The translations under genes were made by a program, and so were the position numbers. Shown in pieces: positions 22,969-33,776 of a stretch of DNA of 64,000 nt. Positions within the stretch are counted from its first letter, which is position 1. Each line of letters starts with the position of its first letter. A model generated the notes under the pieces. That model saw nothing but the letters and a program-made list of their open reading frames with translations, searched no databases and was not told where the DNA came from. Source of the stretch: Dentipellis sp. KUC8613 (Eukaryota; Basidiomycota; Agaricomycetes; Russulales; Hericiaceae); contig NSJX01000041.1 of NCBI GenBank assembly GCA_002286715.1, positions 138,651-202,650 on the forward strand, read 5' to 3'.

Positions 22969-25062
22969 CTAATCGTCCTCCTCAATGCCCGCAGGGCGCG
23001 TAGGCACGCCCGTGATGCCCGGCACGGGCCACTGGCGCGCAAACTCGCGCACCTCGCGGCGGAGCTCGCGCACCTTGCTCGCGCCGACCTTGCCCTCCTC
23101 CTCGGTCGTCGCGACGCGCACGAAGTCCTTGAGCATCTTCGTGCCGGCCTCCTTCTGCAGCAGCAGCGAGAGTTGCACCGCGCGGTGCAGGAAGTCCGCG
23201 ACCTTGCGCACGTCCGCCTCGAGCATGTTGCGCGACGTGAGCGCGGACGTGCCGAGCCGGATCCCGCCGGGCACCTGTGCGGACGCGTCGCCCGACACGG
23301 CGTTCTCTGCGGGAACACACATTCGCGGTCAGTCATCGCTGTTTGAGGGGAGAGGAAGTGAAGAAAGACGCACTGTTGATGGTGATGCCGAGCAGGTCGC
23401 CGACCTTCTCGACCTTGCTGCCGGTCAGGCCGAGAGGGCGCAGGTCCCAGAGCACAAGGTGGTTGTCCGTGCCGCCGGTCTGGAGCTTGTAGCCGTTCTT
23501 GACGAGCTCGTCCGCGAGCGCACGCGCGTTCGCGACGACCTGCTTGGCGTATGCCTTCCACGAAGGCTGCGAAGCCTGGTACAGAGCAGTCGCGATACCC
23601 GCGATGGTCTATTACACTCATGAGTCAGCTGAAAGGACTCGAAGGAGTGGTCGGTAGTACGTACGTTGTTGTGCGGGCCACCCTGGCACGCGGGGAACAC
23701 GGCATCATTGACGCGCTTCTCGAGGTCCTTGTGGTTCTCGCCGTCCTTGCGGAAGAAGATGAGGCCCGCGCGGGGGCCGCGGAGCGTCTTGTGCGTGGTC
23801 GTGGTGACGACGTCGCAGTACGCGAAGGGGTCCGCGAGCTCCTGCGCGGCGACGAGGCCGGACGTGTGCGCGATGTCGGCCATGAGGTACGCGCCGTGGT
23901 CGTCCGCGACCTTGCGGAGCGCGGGGTAGTCCCAGTCGCGCGGGTACGCGGACGCGCCGCAGATAATAAGGCGCGGCTTGAAGAGCTTCGCCTGCTGCGC
24001 GAGGCCCTTGTAGTCGATGAGCTGCGTCTCCGGGTCGAGCCCGTACGGGAGCGACTGGAAGTAGATCGAGGACGCGGTCATCTTCTTCTTTGCGGTCTGT
24101 AAGGCAGGCATCAGCATGCATGACAGCGTGGGGAGCGGAGGGAAGACTGGGGTACTTACGTAGTAGCCGTGCGTCAAGTGGCCACCATCGGGAAGACCGA
24201 GACCCATAAGGCGATCCTGGGGCTGCAGCAGGGCGGTGAGGGCAGCAAAGCTGCAGAACGCTCGTGAGTCTGGCTGCGTGTGGACTGCATGATAGGAGAA
24301 CGTACTTGGCGGTCGAGCCAGAGTAAGGCTGGACGTTGACACCCCACTTCGCGGGGTCGAGGTGGAACGCCTCGAGCGCGCGCTTGCGGCACAGAAGCTC
24401 GAGCTCATCAATCCATTCGTTACCGCCGTAGTAACGCGCATTAGGCAGACCCTCGGAGTACTTGTTGGTCAGGATCGAACCATTCGCCTCCATAGCCGCA
24501 CGGGAGGTCAGATTCTGATGGAGTAATATGCCATAAGCACCATGCATCGGAGGTTCGGTGGACTGCAATGCGCACCTCAGAGGCGATAAGCTCGAGACCA
24601 GAGTACTGCCGCCATGTCTCCTTGTCGATGATGTTCTGGACCTCGGGGTCGATTTCGGCCAAGGGGGCGTAGAGAGGCTTGTTCTAAGATGCGAACAACA
24701 AGTCAGCATTGAAGTTACGACAAAAACGGGTAGCGAATAAGTATGCGAAGCGCCCGACAGGACACAACGAGCACGCCGATGCACGCTGGGCTCGCTACTC
24801 CTGACACGTCGCTCTGCACATGCTGTCTGACGCTGCAGATGACAGCAAACGTGTAGAAGACGAGACGCATGTCCGCCAGCAAAGCAGCCCGTCTCCTGGA
24901 TATTCGCCCCACAGCAAAAGCGAGGATCACCTCCGCATCGACCAGCCATCGCTGCGCCCGTTCACGAAGCGAGTAGCTCCTGACACGTCTCGAGGCTCGC
25001 CTCGCTGCACCCTACCCAAAAACCAAAAAAGAAAGACTCACGAAATCGGGGGTCGAAGCCAT
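22969..25062 (-). CDS. Serine hydroxymethyltransferase, cytosolic type
   Basis: PLP enzyme, 477 aa, interconverting serine plus tetrahydrofolate with glycine plus methylene-tetrahydrofolate in one-carbon metabolism. Exons: 25062-25042, 24683-24576, 24514-24306, 24250-24160, 24096-23665, 23608-23374, 23306-22969. Motifs seen: [17 protein letters not shown]-like [52 protein letters not shown]; the PLP-lysine block [17 protein letters not shown]; and [13 protein letters not shown]. There is no mitochondrial presequence (N terminus MASTPDF), so a cytosolic location is likely. The first exon encodes only seven codons and is followed by a 358-nt intron, by far the longest in this window. Length fits the eukaryotic cytosolic enzyme. 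Confidence 0.96.
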
Positions 25063-25758
25063 TGTTCTGCGCAGGGCGGGGTAGGAGGAGCGAAGGGGAC
25101 GGGAGAGGAGGCGTAACATGGAAATTTTGAGAGTCGCCTTTTCAAATAAAGCCGCTGGAGCTCTTGCTCGGAGTCAAGCAATCTGTCATTTCGGCCGTCA
25201 CGTCTTTACGCAATTCCCCGCCGGACAAGCCCGAATAGGAGAAACCCATGGAGAATGTCGCCCAGATCTGTCCTATTCAGGAAATTGGCCGCATGAGCGT
25301 GAGACCCGCTGCCGTGACCGCTAACAGTATTTGTTAGATGCAGCCTCATTGCATCCTTATTGCGTGTGTTGGATGAGTGATACGAGGCTGCCCAGAGCAT
25401 CCCAGGGAGTCTCAGAGGAGATCATGATGGTGGAAGGAAGGAGTGTGTGAGAGCGACTGCAGTAATTCGGTTCGGTTCGCATCTGTGACATCAGTGGTTA
25501 ATCCGCGCCTAGGGGCGAGCTTTTTCTCCGAATTTCCGAGTAAGGACGATTTATGGCGATCCTTCATGCATGCAGGATATAAATTCATGGACCATGTGTG
25601 GTTTCCTGCAGCTGCAGCTGCACGCCCACCATCGATCGCAGGTCTTGAAGGGACTGGGCGTCTTTGCAGGAGGCCGCGACTAGTCCCGAGCACCCGGTGC
25701 GTTCAGGTCTTAGCGAATACTCGTCAAAACCCTTACTGACATGTAGTTTCGTGAGTAG
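25063..25758. other. Intergenic region
   Basis: Divergent spacer between serine hydroxymethyltransferase (-) and the small protein gene (+). It should hold both promoters; no distinctive motif was seen. Confidence 0.45.
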
Positions 25759-26355
25759 ATGATGGAAACCACGCCTCCCCCCTCAGAGGCGACAGAAACT
25801 ACCACCATAAATCAAGCGACGCCAGCACTGTACATCGCGATCTTCCAGACGCTCGAGATCAAGCTCTTCCACTGGGCCATCTTCGTGCTCCCCGACGACG
25901 AATTCCCAGAACCCGGCCAGCCCATCCTCCTGCACCAGCTCGTCAACGAATGGCGCGACGGCAAGCTGCACTGGATGACAGAGCACACATCATACGTACT
26001 CCAGCAGGTCGACCGCTTCCTCGGCGTCATCAGGCTCCCGCGTCCCGAGCACGCCGCGTATACCCAAATAGTGGAAGACATCCAAAAGTGGCCCGTTTGG
26101 CCGGGATATCCGGAGCACGCGAAGAGCCCGCCGGGGTGGTCGTGCGCGTGGTGGATACTTCACGGCCTCCTTGTGGACGCGCCGACCTGGGGTCTTCATC
26201 TAACCCACGAGGGTCAGGATGAGTACGACCATATTTACAGGCTGATGCTCGCGGTGCGAGATCGCAAAGAACCGCATTGCAGCCAGTGGCCGCCCGAGGA
26301 GGATGGGATGTGGTTCATCGATTATGACGCCATGGACGATATTGACTTCGAATGA
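25759..26355 (+). CDS. Uncharacterised fungal protein, paralog 1
   Basis: Intronless gene for a 198-aa protein with no signal peptide or membrane segment. The function is not recognised. It is clearly paralogous to the protein encoded at 30398-31027. Shared blocks in order are HWAIF, FLGV-RLP, WPVWPGYP, SWSC-WWI-like WSCAWWI, WGLHL, CSQWP and GMWFIDYDA. The many conserved Trp, His and Cys residues suggest a folded globular domain, perhaps one of the fungal domains of unknown function built on an H-W-A motif; that assignment is a guess. It ends only 66 bases before the convergent MDR copy A4. Confidence 0.85.
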   Translation: MMETTPPPSEATETTTINQATPALYIAIFQTLEIKLFHWAIFVLPDDEFPEPGQPILLHQLVNEWRDGKLHWMTEHTSYVLQQVDRFLGVIRLPRPEHAAYTQIVEDIQKWPVWPGYPEHAKSPPGWSCAWWILHGLLVDAPTWGLHLTHEGQDEYDHIYRLMLAVRDRKEPHCSQWPPEEDGMWFIDYDAMDDIDFE

Positions 26356-26421
26356 AGTGCGCCACGTACAGACAGTCACCCTTGTACAGGAACCACTATG
26401 TACTTACATTGACCGCCTTCT

Positions 26422-27815
26422 CTACGCCGGAGTCTCCGCAACCCTGTATACCAATTTAGCTCCCGATACCTATAGAAACGGATAGATGTCACGTCTCGGT
26501 CGAAATTTAGCGATAAATGGATCAAGCGCACCTTCCCAGCCTTCATGAACTCGAGGCCAGCCTGCACACCGCTCAGCCCCCCAGGCCGTACGATGATCGG
26601 GTTAGGCTTCAGCCGACCCTCCGCCAGCCACCTGGCCGCATTCTCGAAGAAATCAACCCCAAGCTCGAACTCAGCCTTGTTGCGCTGCCAGCCACCCAAA
26701 AAACATCAGCACCACCCCGGCATATCATAACGCGAAAGACACCGCCAACGCACCGGCAAGTACATCCCCGCAAACTCGATATCATGGCCAAACAGCGCAA
26801 TCGGCGCACTGAAATAATAATCCACGCTCTGGTCCAGCGCGGCCACATCGAGCGGGAGCACGACCGCCAGCCTGCGCGGGCCGTCCCTGCGGAGCGTCTT
26901 CGCCGCGAGCTCGGTGCTGCCGCCCTCGGTGATCGCGTCGTACACGAAGTCGACGCCGCCCCGGCCGGACGCGGCGACGATCTGCTCGACGGCGTCCGCC
27001 GCGTGGTAGTCGACTGTGACGGCGGCGCCGAGGCTCTTGAGCAGCGCGTGGTTCTTGGGCGAGGCGGTCGCGATGACTTTGTAGCCGGCGATGTGCGCGA
27101 TTTGGATGGCGAATTGGCCGACGGAGGCTACGTGTGAGGGGATGTCAGTGAGTAAGTGTACCGTACAAGATGTTAGGACGGGAATTGTACGGACAGGAAC
27201 CACCCCAGACGAGGAGCGCACGCCCCCCGAGGGGTGCACGTTTCGGGATGTCAGAGATAATATGCAGACCGTGCAGAGCGGTGAACGCCGCGAGCGGGAT
27301 CGACGCAGCCTCCTCGTCCGTAATATTGTCGGGGATACGCAGGAGCGGTTGAGCAGTAGTGAGTGTGTACTCGCAGTATGCATTCTGTGATATCTTTTCG
27401 GCTTTCAAGGGAAGAACGCAGCCGGCGACCTGGATAAAAATATCGGCGGTGAGCGGGATATACGGGTCTGCCAGTAGAGCCGCAGAAAGCTTACTCGGTC
27501 TCCGATCTTCCAATTCGTGACGCCCTCGCCGAGGGCGGCGATGCGACCCGCGAAGTCCCATCCGAGACCTCTGCCTGCGGATAATTGGCCGTATTCGATG
27601 CCTTTCCCTGCGAAGCAAAATAAACGCGGATTACTAGACGCGACTTCGAAGGTAAGTGAGACAGTCGTACAATCGGCAGGATTCTGCGCGACAGTGATAT
27701 TCTTGACGAGAACCTGTCCCGGCCCCGGGTTGTCGAGGGGGATGCTCTGCAATGCGATGGTCTTGTCCGTTTGGATGACCAGAGCGCGCTGGGTGGGAGG
27801 CAAAGCAGAAGACAT
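26422..27815 (-). CDS. ToxD-like MDR oxidoreductase, copy A4
   Basis: Predicted 355-aa subfamily-A MDR reductase, detached from the A1-A3 array by about 19 kb. Exons: 27815-27671, 27607-27495, 27429-27195, 27127-26754, 26684-26532, 26469-26422; these lengths equal those of A2 exactly. The cofactor loop reads WGGSSSVGQFAIQIAH, then ASPKNHALLKSLG. The C terminus is RVAETPA. Differences from A2 include QSIPLDNPGPGQ and AALDQSVDYYFSAP. The third intron donor is GTCCGT, an uncommon but usable GT site. A TATA-like stretch (TTTATATAT, plus strand 27882-27890) lies about 70 bases upstream. No frame lesion was seen. Confidence 0.9.
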
Positions 27816-28695
27816 CGTGGATGAAATGTCAGTAGAAAGAGGCTCACTTCTGATATCTGTGAGTCGCGTATCTTCGGGGACTTTATATATGTCTTGAGTA
27901 GGATCCAGAGCGCTCATGTATTCCCGCCTCGTGCACTGAAACATCATCTATGGACCACTTCCGGCTTCCCGCCTGTGAATTAGGAAGCTGTCGGCGTTTA
28001 GTTCACTTAAAGTCGTCGGTATAGGTCAGGCACGGCCCCGTCATCTTGCGCCCAGAAACTTCCACAGGTGGGTCCCAAAGCTATCGAGCATTGCTTGACC
28101 GTGAGGCTCATGCGGCGATAGGCTTTAAGGATCTGTGGGCCGACGTGAGCGATCCACAAGTTAGTGCTGCTTACCGTGAATTTGCACTTTCTGACAAACG
28201 AAGTGACCGGGACGATCGGCCAGGGCGTTCTGTTTAGAAGATACAAGATGGGCGTGGCCACGATGCTAGCGCTTGCGCGCACAATAGAAAACGAGTGCAG
28301 TGCTGAGTGGCAGTGGCAGTGCCGTGTCTATTTCGGGGACAATGTCGTGCGTTTTGTTGCCGAAGCTGCCGAATGCCGCGGAGTTCGAAAAGACTATGAC
28401 TGCCCGATTGGGACAATAGAGGAGGAGCGTCACCATGCGACCTCAGCCCATTGTCCTCGTTCCCTTGTTCTCGCAGTATATATACCCCTCCATGCGCTCC
28501 CAATGCCCATCAGGTCTCCTCTTTCTCTCCCCATCTTCCTCTCAGCGAGCCAGGCGCTCTTCCACGACTTTTCCCGTCCCCGTCCAAGTCTTTAGACGAC
28601 CGCATTTCCTTCTCGACTCTTGACTGCCTTGCACGAGCATCCTGGTCTCGAACTCATTCATTCACGCCACCATTCACATCTTCAAATCTACTACC
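27816..28695. other. Divergent intergenic region with TATA motifs
   Basis: Holds promoters for MDR copy A4 (-) and the secreted protein (+). TATATATA at 28477-28484 is the best candidate for the latter and would give a 5' leader of about 190 bases. No further gene was seen. Confidence 0.5.
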
Positions 28696-29943
28696 ATGCA
28701 GATGACACTCTCCAAAGCGATATTCCTGGCTCTGCTTGCCACCGAGGCACTAGCTGCCCCCGCCCCGAAGAAAGAGACTTCGACCGATTGCAGTGCGTAC
28801 CCGTCCACCAATTGCTTCCGTCCGCACCTAAAATTCTTCGCACTAGCCTCGACATGGCCTGCCACGGCCACCGGTGCCGCTCTGGCCAACGCCAAAGCCC
28901 CCCAGGCAGCCACCACGATCCTCCTTAACGCCCCCTCGCCCTCGTCGCCCGTCCTGTACGGCGACGTCACGGGCCACGCCGATGCCGACACCGCCGCCTC
29001 TCCCTCCGTCATCCAGCTCAACAAGCCCGCAGCATCTCCTGCTGCCGGCGACAACATCATCAAGCTGAACGGCCGCCAGCTCGAGTCGTCCAGCGAGGCT
29101 GCCACCACGACCGGCCGCTTCAGCTTCGGCGGCGTCGTCCCGTCCTCCACCGCTCCCGTGAACGTTCCCGGCGCCGCGATCGGCCAGCCTGCGTTCTCTC
29201 CTTTCGGCACATCCTCGTCTGCGACGGCCACCGGCGTTGATGCCACTGCATCCGCCACGACTGAACCAGTATCCGGCGCTTTCACCGCGACCACGAGCGC
29301 AGCCGAAGGCGCGAGCTCCACTACCTCTGCCGCCTTTGGCGCACTCCCTACGACTACTGCCGCTAGTGGCACCTCCACCAACCCCTTCGCCTCGGTGACA
29401 GGCGCCGCCGCGTCCGGTTCCGTCGCAGTCTCTGCGTCTGGTGCCGCCGCGTCCACGACAACCATTACTGGCGCGGACGGCACGCCTACCGTCATGATCA
29501 TGTCCGTCGTCACCGTCACCGCGACGGCGACCCCGTCTGCCATCGCCACCGGCCTCTCCAGCGCGTTCGGCGAGTCTGCGTTTGCCACGGGCTTCGGCTC
29601 AGCTTCTGCCACAGGCGTCGGTGCTGAATCTGCATCTGCATCTACCACCGGCTTCAACTTCGGCTCCGCCGCGACGACCTCTACTGCCCTCGCATCCGGT
29701 GCCTCAGCGGCAAGCGCGTCGTCCGCATTCGGCGTCGCAGCCGTCGCGCCCTCCGCCTCGTCCTCCGCCTTCCCGGCCGGCGCGACCACGATCTTCCTCA
29801 ACCGACCCTCCGGCGTCGTGGCGCCTGCCGTCTCCGTCTCTGCCACCCCCTCTGCGTCCTCGAGCGCTGCCGCCGCGAACCCCTTCGGCCTTTCCGCGTT
29901 CGCTGCGGTGCCGTCGAGCGCTGGGTCCGAGGAGGGGTATTAG
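28696..29943 (+). CDS. Secreted Ala/Ser/Thr-rich low-complexity protein
   Basis: Predicted secreted protein of 397 or 415 aa. The N terminus is a clear signal peptide (MTLSKAIFLALLATEALAAP) ending in an AAPAP-type cleavage region. A 54-nt GT-AG stretch at 28795-28848 could be an intron; it keeps frame either way, so both lengths are possible. The rest is dominated by Ala, Ser, Thr, Gly and Val, as in O-glycosylated cell-wall or matrix proteins. Short motifs recur: TTILLNAP, SVIQLNKP, NIIKLNGR and TTIFLNRP. There is no C-terminal hydrophobic stretch, so a GPI anchor is unlikely. No catalytic domain is recognised. Confidence 0.75.
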   Translation: MQMTLSKAIFLALLATEALAAPAPKKETSTDCSAYPSTNCFRPHLKFFALASTWPATATGAALANAKAPQAATTILLNAPSPSSPVLYGDVTGHADADTAASPSVIQLNKPAASPAAGDNIIKLNGRQLESSSEAATTTGRFSFGGVVPSSTAPVNVPGAAIGQPAFSPFGTSSSATATGVDATASATTEPVSGAFTATTSAAEGASSTTSAAFGALPTTTAASGTSTNPFASVTGAAASGSVAVSASGAAASTTTITGADGTPTVMIMSVVTVTATATPSAIATGLSSAFGESAFATGFGSASATGVGAESASASTTGFNFGSAATTSTALASGASAASASSAFGVAAVAPSASSSAFPAGATTIFLNRPSGVVAPAVSVSATPSASSSAAAANPFGLSAFAAVPSSAGSEEGY

Positions 29944-30397
29944 ATGCTGTGGATCATGAGAGGACTTTGAGCTTTCTACATTGCACATTACTATACGACT
30001 GTGACTATCTGTATCTATAGCACTTTATTCTGACTGACTGGCTGCTTGTATTTGTGTCGTGTATTGATGTGCATGCGATTACAATGGAATGTAGCCATCT
30101 GGTGGAGCCGGACTGGCGTCTGGTTATTTGATTACTTGTCACGGATGGACGTTGTGCGATGACTCTGCGAGGGTGGCTCTACTAGCACTGTGGCTTCGAA
30201 GGGAATGCCGACAATTAAATGTTGAATCGCAAGAGGTATATGTATATACAACAGCAGCACCACCAAAAGGTCTCTTTATTTGTCAAAATCATTGAAGGCT
30301 AGTCGTATGTACGCAGTTGAGAGGACCGCTGCATGTCATATGCATCAAGATACATGGAGCGCGCCGGGGATCTTGAGACGGAAACAAACGAAGATTA
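29944..30397. other. Convergent intergenic region
   Basis: AT-richer 3' flank between the secreted protein (+) and small-protein paralog 2 (-). No gene was seen. Confidence 0.5.
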
Positions 30398-31027
30398 TCA
30401 CCCACCATGTCTGTTTTGCGCTGTATCCAGGGCATCGTAGTCAATGAACCACATACCACCGGCACCGCGAGGCCATTGGCTACACGCAGGCTCGACGCGT
30501 TGCTGCAGCGCGACTGTGAGCCTGAAGATATGGTCGTGGAGCGCTTGGCTGCTGAGGTTTAGACGAAGGCCCCACCGTGGTGCCGAGGCGCACAGGTTGT
30601 AGACGATCCACCACGAGCACGACCAGCTGGCAGGAGGCTGGCGATTCTGAGGGTATCCCGGCCAAACCGGCCAGTGCTGGATCTCCTGGACGACCTGGTC
30701 GTAGGAGGGATACGTCGTATGAGGGAGCCTGACGACGCCGAGGAAGCGCTCCGTGCCCCCGAGTGTGACGACCTCATGGAAGGTGTCCCATGTTCTCGAT
30801 GTCGTGCCGGCGCTGTTCGTCCGGTTTCGGAGGACTAGCTGATGGACAAGGGTCTGGGCGGATGCGCTCGGAAAAGCGTCGCGGGGCGTGGCAAAGATGG
30901 CCCAGTGGTATTCTTTGGCTAGTTGGGTAGAGTACACTGCAATCCACAGATCTGGCGCCGCGAGCGGTGGGGCCACAGAAGCATGACCTGACTGGGTGGG
31001 AGCTGTGGCGTGCCAGTGGGACGACAT
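30398..31027 (-). CDS. Uncharacterised fungal protein, paralog 2
   Basis: Intronless gene for a 209-aa protein, paralogous to the product of 25759-26355. It keeps HWAIF, TLVHQLV, FLGVVRLP, WPVWPGYP, WSCSWWI, WGLRL, DHIFRL, CSQWP and GMWFIDYDA, with a different N terminus (MSSHWHATAPTQ) and a longer middle loop. The two paralogs point towards each other across 4 kb, and each has a ToxD-like gene beside it. Function is unknown. Confidence 0.85.
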   Translation of the reverse strand: MSSHWHATAPTQSGHASVAPPLAAPDLWIAVYSTQLAKEYHWAIFATPRDAFPSASAQTLVHQLVLRNRTNSAGTTSRTWDTFHEVVTLGGTERFLGVVRLPHTTYPSYDQVVQEIQHWPVWPGYPQNRQPPASWSCSWWIVYNLCASAPRWGLRLNLSSQALHDHIFRLTVALQQRVEPACSQWPRGAGGMWFIDYDALDTAQNRHGG

Positions 31028-31952
31028 GGTCTCGTCGGTTGATCCAACGAATTGCCTGTCAGCAATCGCGTTTGAAGGCAGGTGAGGGCCAGGTTGAAAG
31101 TATTACAAGTATCCCGGGCGAGGAGACGCCACGAAACTCGAGGTCCAGGCAAGGGTTTTTGGTTAAGAGAGTCGGATGTTGTCGGGTTGAGTAGTATATG
31201 TACCAATAAATCAGACTCAGCTACGGTGCAATCGATTTGTGAGGCACGCCAAAGAATCAGCTAGCCTTGCTATTAGCTAGAGAGGCGTACCCGTAATCCA
31301 GCTGTTGCCTCGAAGCATCGCCAAGTACTGAGCGTACCGCGACTTCGAGAAATAGTCGCGGGATTTAATAGCAGCGCCCCCTTGTAGCTGGTAGAATATC
31401 AGTTCATACAAGCAGAATTTTCCCAGCATAAAAGAATTAGCGAAACGCAGCCTTGATGAACTGACCGTATGCTGGCGTTGTAAAGTTATGACTGATTGAA
31501 CGAGACTTCGGTGTCTGCCGTGACCAAATAACCGCCAACACGTCGATCACCCGGTCCACTGTGACCGGCACGCCTTCGAGGCTCCCTCACACTGCAGCCG
31601 ACGCCTCAATCTTGGAGATCTCACGGTTGTATGGAATACAAATATACGGGGCCCTCTATTCGCTTGCTTCCGCTTACGCGTCAACCAGGTCATTCTCCAA
31701 GCCCCGAGTCTGCCGTGGTAGAACTACGGTATCCTCATTCGGTGTCATGATACCTTTCGGGATTTCATTTGTTCTTGCTGAAAGTCTTTATATGACACTG
31801 ACCAGAATCTATTGCAGTACATTTGGCCGACGCTACAGATACAACGATACATTTCAAATCTTCAAATTTGGACGTCCTCGTGTCCTCCTGCATGCTGTTC
31901 GCTTCCATCCCGAGCTGCCCTGACTCTCTCCGGCTATAACAGCCCCTGGACC
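31028..31952. other. Intergenic region
   Basis: No supported gene. This is moderately AT-rich spacer between two minus-strand genes and should contain the promoter of paralog 2. Confidence 0.45.
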
Positions 31953-33336
31953 TCACGGCGTGTCCGCGATCCTGTACACCAGTTTCGTCCCGGAGACCTG
32001 GCCAGCGCAGCGTGGTACGGTGAATATCCAAATCCGAGCATCCGGGTGCAGTCAAAAAGCCGCGTACCTTGCCACTCTTCATGAACGTAATTCCATCTTG
32101 CACACCGGCCAGTCCGCCTGGCAGCACGGTGTACGGGTTGCCTTTGAACCGGCCCTCGCGCAGCCATCCTGAAATCTGCGCATAGAACTCGATGCCGAAC
32201 TGGTAATCGCGCTCGTCGCGCTTATATCGCGCATTCCTTACGGTAAGTGTGAGAGGACGCGGAGAACGATGGCGGGCGCACCGGGCAGAGCACATTCAAC
32301 AGCTTCACCTCCATCCCCAACAATGACGCACACACAATCAGCGTATACTCCACACTCGGGTCCAGCTCGTCCTCCTTCAGCGGGAGCACGACGCCCACCT
32401 TCCTCGCGCCGCCCGCCCGGAGCGTCTTCGCAGCGAGCGCAGTACTGCCCCCCTCCGTGATGGCGTCGAACACGACGTCGACGCCGCCCTGCGCGCCCGT
32501 GGCGCGGATGATCTGCTCCACGACGTCCGGCGCGCGGTAGTCGATCGCGATGTCCGCGCCGTAGGAGCGCACGAGCGCGTGGTTCTTCGGCGAGGCGGTC
32601 GTGATCACTTTGTAGCTGCTCAGGTGCGCGAGCTGGATGGCGTACAGGCCAACGGAGGCTGTTACGCGTGTCAGTGCTGATGTCTACCAGTGTGCGGTGC
32701 ATAGAAGGCGAAAGATGCGCACACGAGCCGCCCCAGACGAGCACATATCGATTGTACGGCGCGCCCTGCGGGTAGTTCGTCAGGCGGCGCATGCCGATCG
32801 CCGCGGTCGCGACCGCGAGCGGCAGCGTCGCGGCCTCCTCGTCGCTCGTCCCGTCCGGGATCTTGATGAGCGGATGTGCGGCAGCGAGTGTGTACTCGCG
32901 GAACGCGGACATGTTCGCGGTGTTTGCGGCGACCCAGCCTGCGACCTGTGTATTTGTGCGAGGTTAGGGCGTACTGGGAGTGCGGAGAGGAGGGGACTCA
33001 CGCGATCGCCGACGCTGACGTTCGTTACGCCGTCGCCGATGGCGACGACGACGCCTGCAAAGTCGCACCCGGTGCCCCACCCGGGCTGCAAAAGACCCCA
33101 TTCCACCGACTTCCCTGTTCATTGAAGTCTGTCTCAGCAACGCCCGGGACGCACACCAAAATGTAGGAGCAATGCATTTTCAAAGACTCACAGTCGGTGG
33201 GGTTCTGCGCGGCGACGTTGTTCTTGACGAGAACCTGGTCCGCGCCGGGGAGCGTGACGGGGACGGTCTCTACGACGACGGTGTGGTCCTTCTGTACGAT
33301 GGCCGCTTTCTGGGTAGTCGGAATGTTGGCAGACAT
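31953..33336 (-). CDS. ToxD-like MDR oxidoreductase, copy B1
   Basis: Predicted 351-aa MDR reductase and the isolated member of subfamily B. Exons: 33336-33192, 33114-33002, 32945-32723, 32658-32282, 32220-32068, 31997-31953. Compared with subfamily A, exon 3 is 12 nt shorter, exon 4 is 3 nt longer and exon 6 is 3 nt shorter. Marker motifs of this subfamily are GTGCDFAG, NYPQGAPYNRYVLVWGGS, SSVGLYAIQLAHLSSYKV, QFGIEFYAQI and the end RIADTP. VVVETVPVTLPGADQ in exon 1 is a variant of the B-array sequence. It is divergent from CBP3 across 440 bases; an ATAAAAG motif lies about 90 bases upstream (minus strand). Confidence 0.9.
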
Positions 33337-33776
33337 GGTTGGTGCTATGCAAGTCGAGGTGTAAAGGTTTGTGGTCAGTTTATCGGAGGGGGAGAAGCGC
33401 GGCACGTCTGCGATATCGTTCCGCTTTTATGTGTTCCGCCGGGGGGTGTCTTAGTCATTGAATCTGGGCATGTCAGTCGCGTTCCGCGGCCCACCAAGCT
33501 CTCGACCTGGTTCTGCGGCCAGTAAACGAACTCTGCTGGGGAGTGCAGCAGCACATTGACGCACCCAGATGACGGTGGTGAGCTCGGTGATAGGCGATAA
33601 TCACAACGACGCGACACGCGCAGGGCATGTGACTCGCCAATAGGCGCAACGTGACTGGACGCCGGCGTCTAACTAGGGTTAGGGGCACACAGTATGCCGG
33701 TTCTGCGCCGGCTTGCGTCGTCCACTCAGGACTGCCACCGCCAGCTCCCGCCTGCACCGACTCGGACAATCCACAC
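33337..33776. promoter_or_regulatory. Divergent promoter region of MDR copy B1 and CBP3
   Basis: This 440-bp spacer separates two head-to-head genes. CTTTTAT at 33424-33430 is a TATA-like element for the minus-strand gene. No clear TATA was seen for CBP3, as is common for housekeeping genes. Confidence 0.45.
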
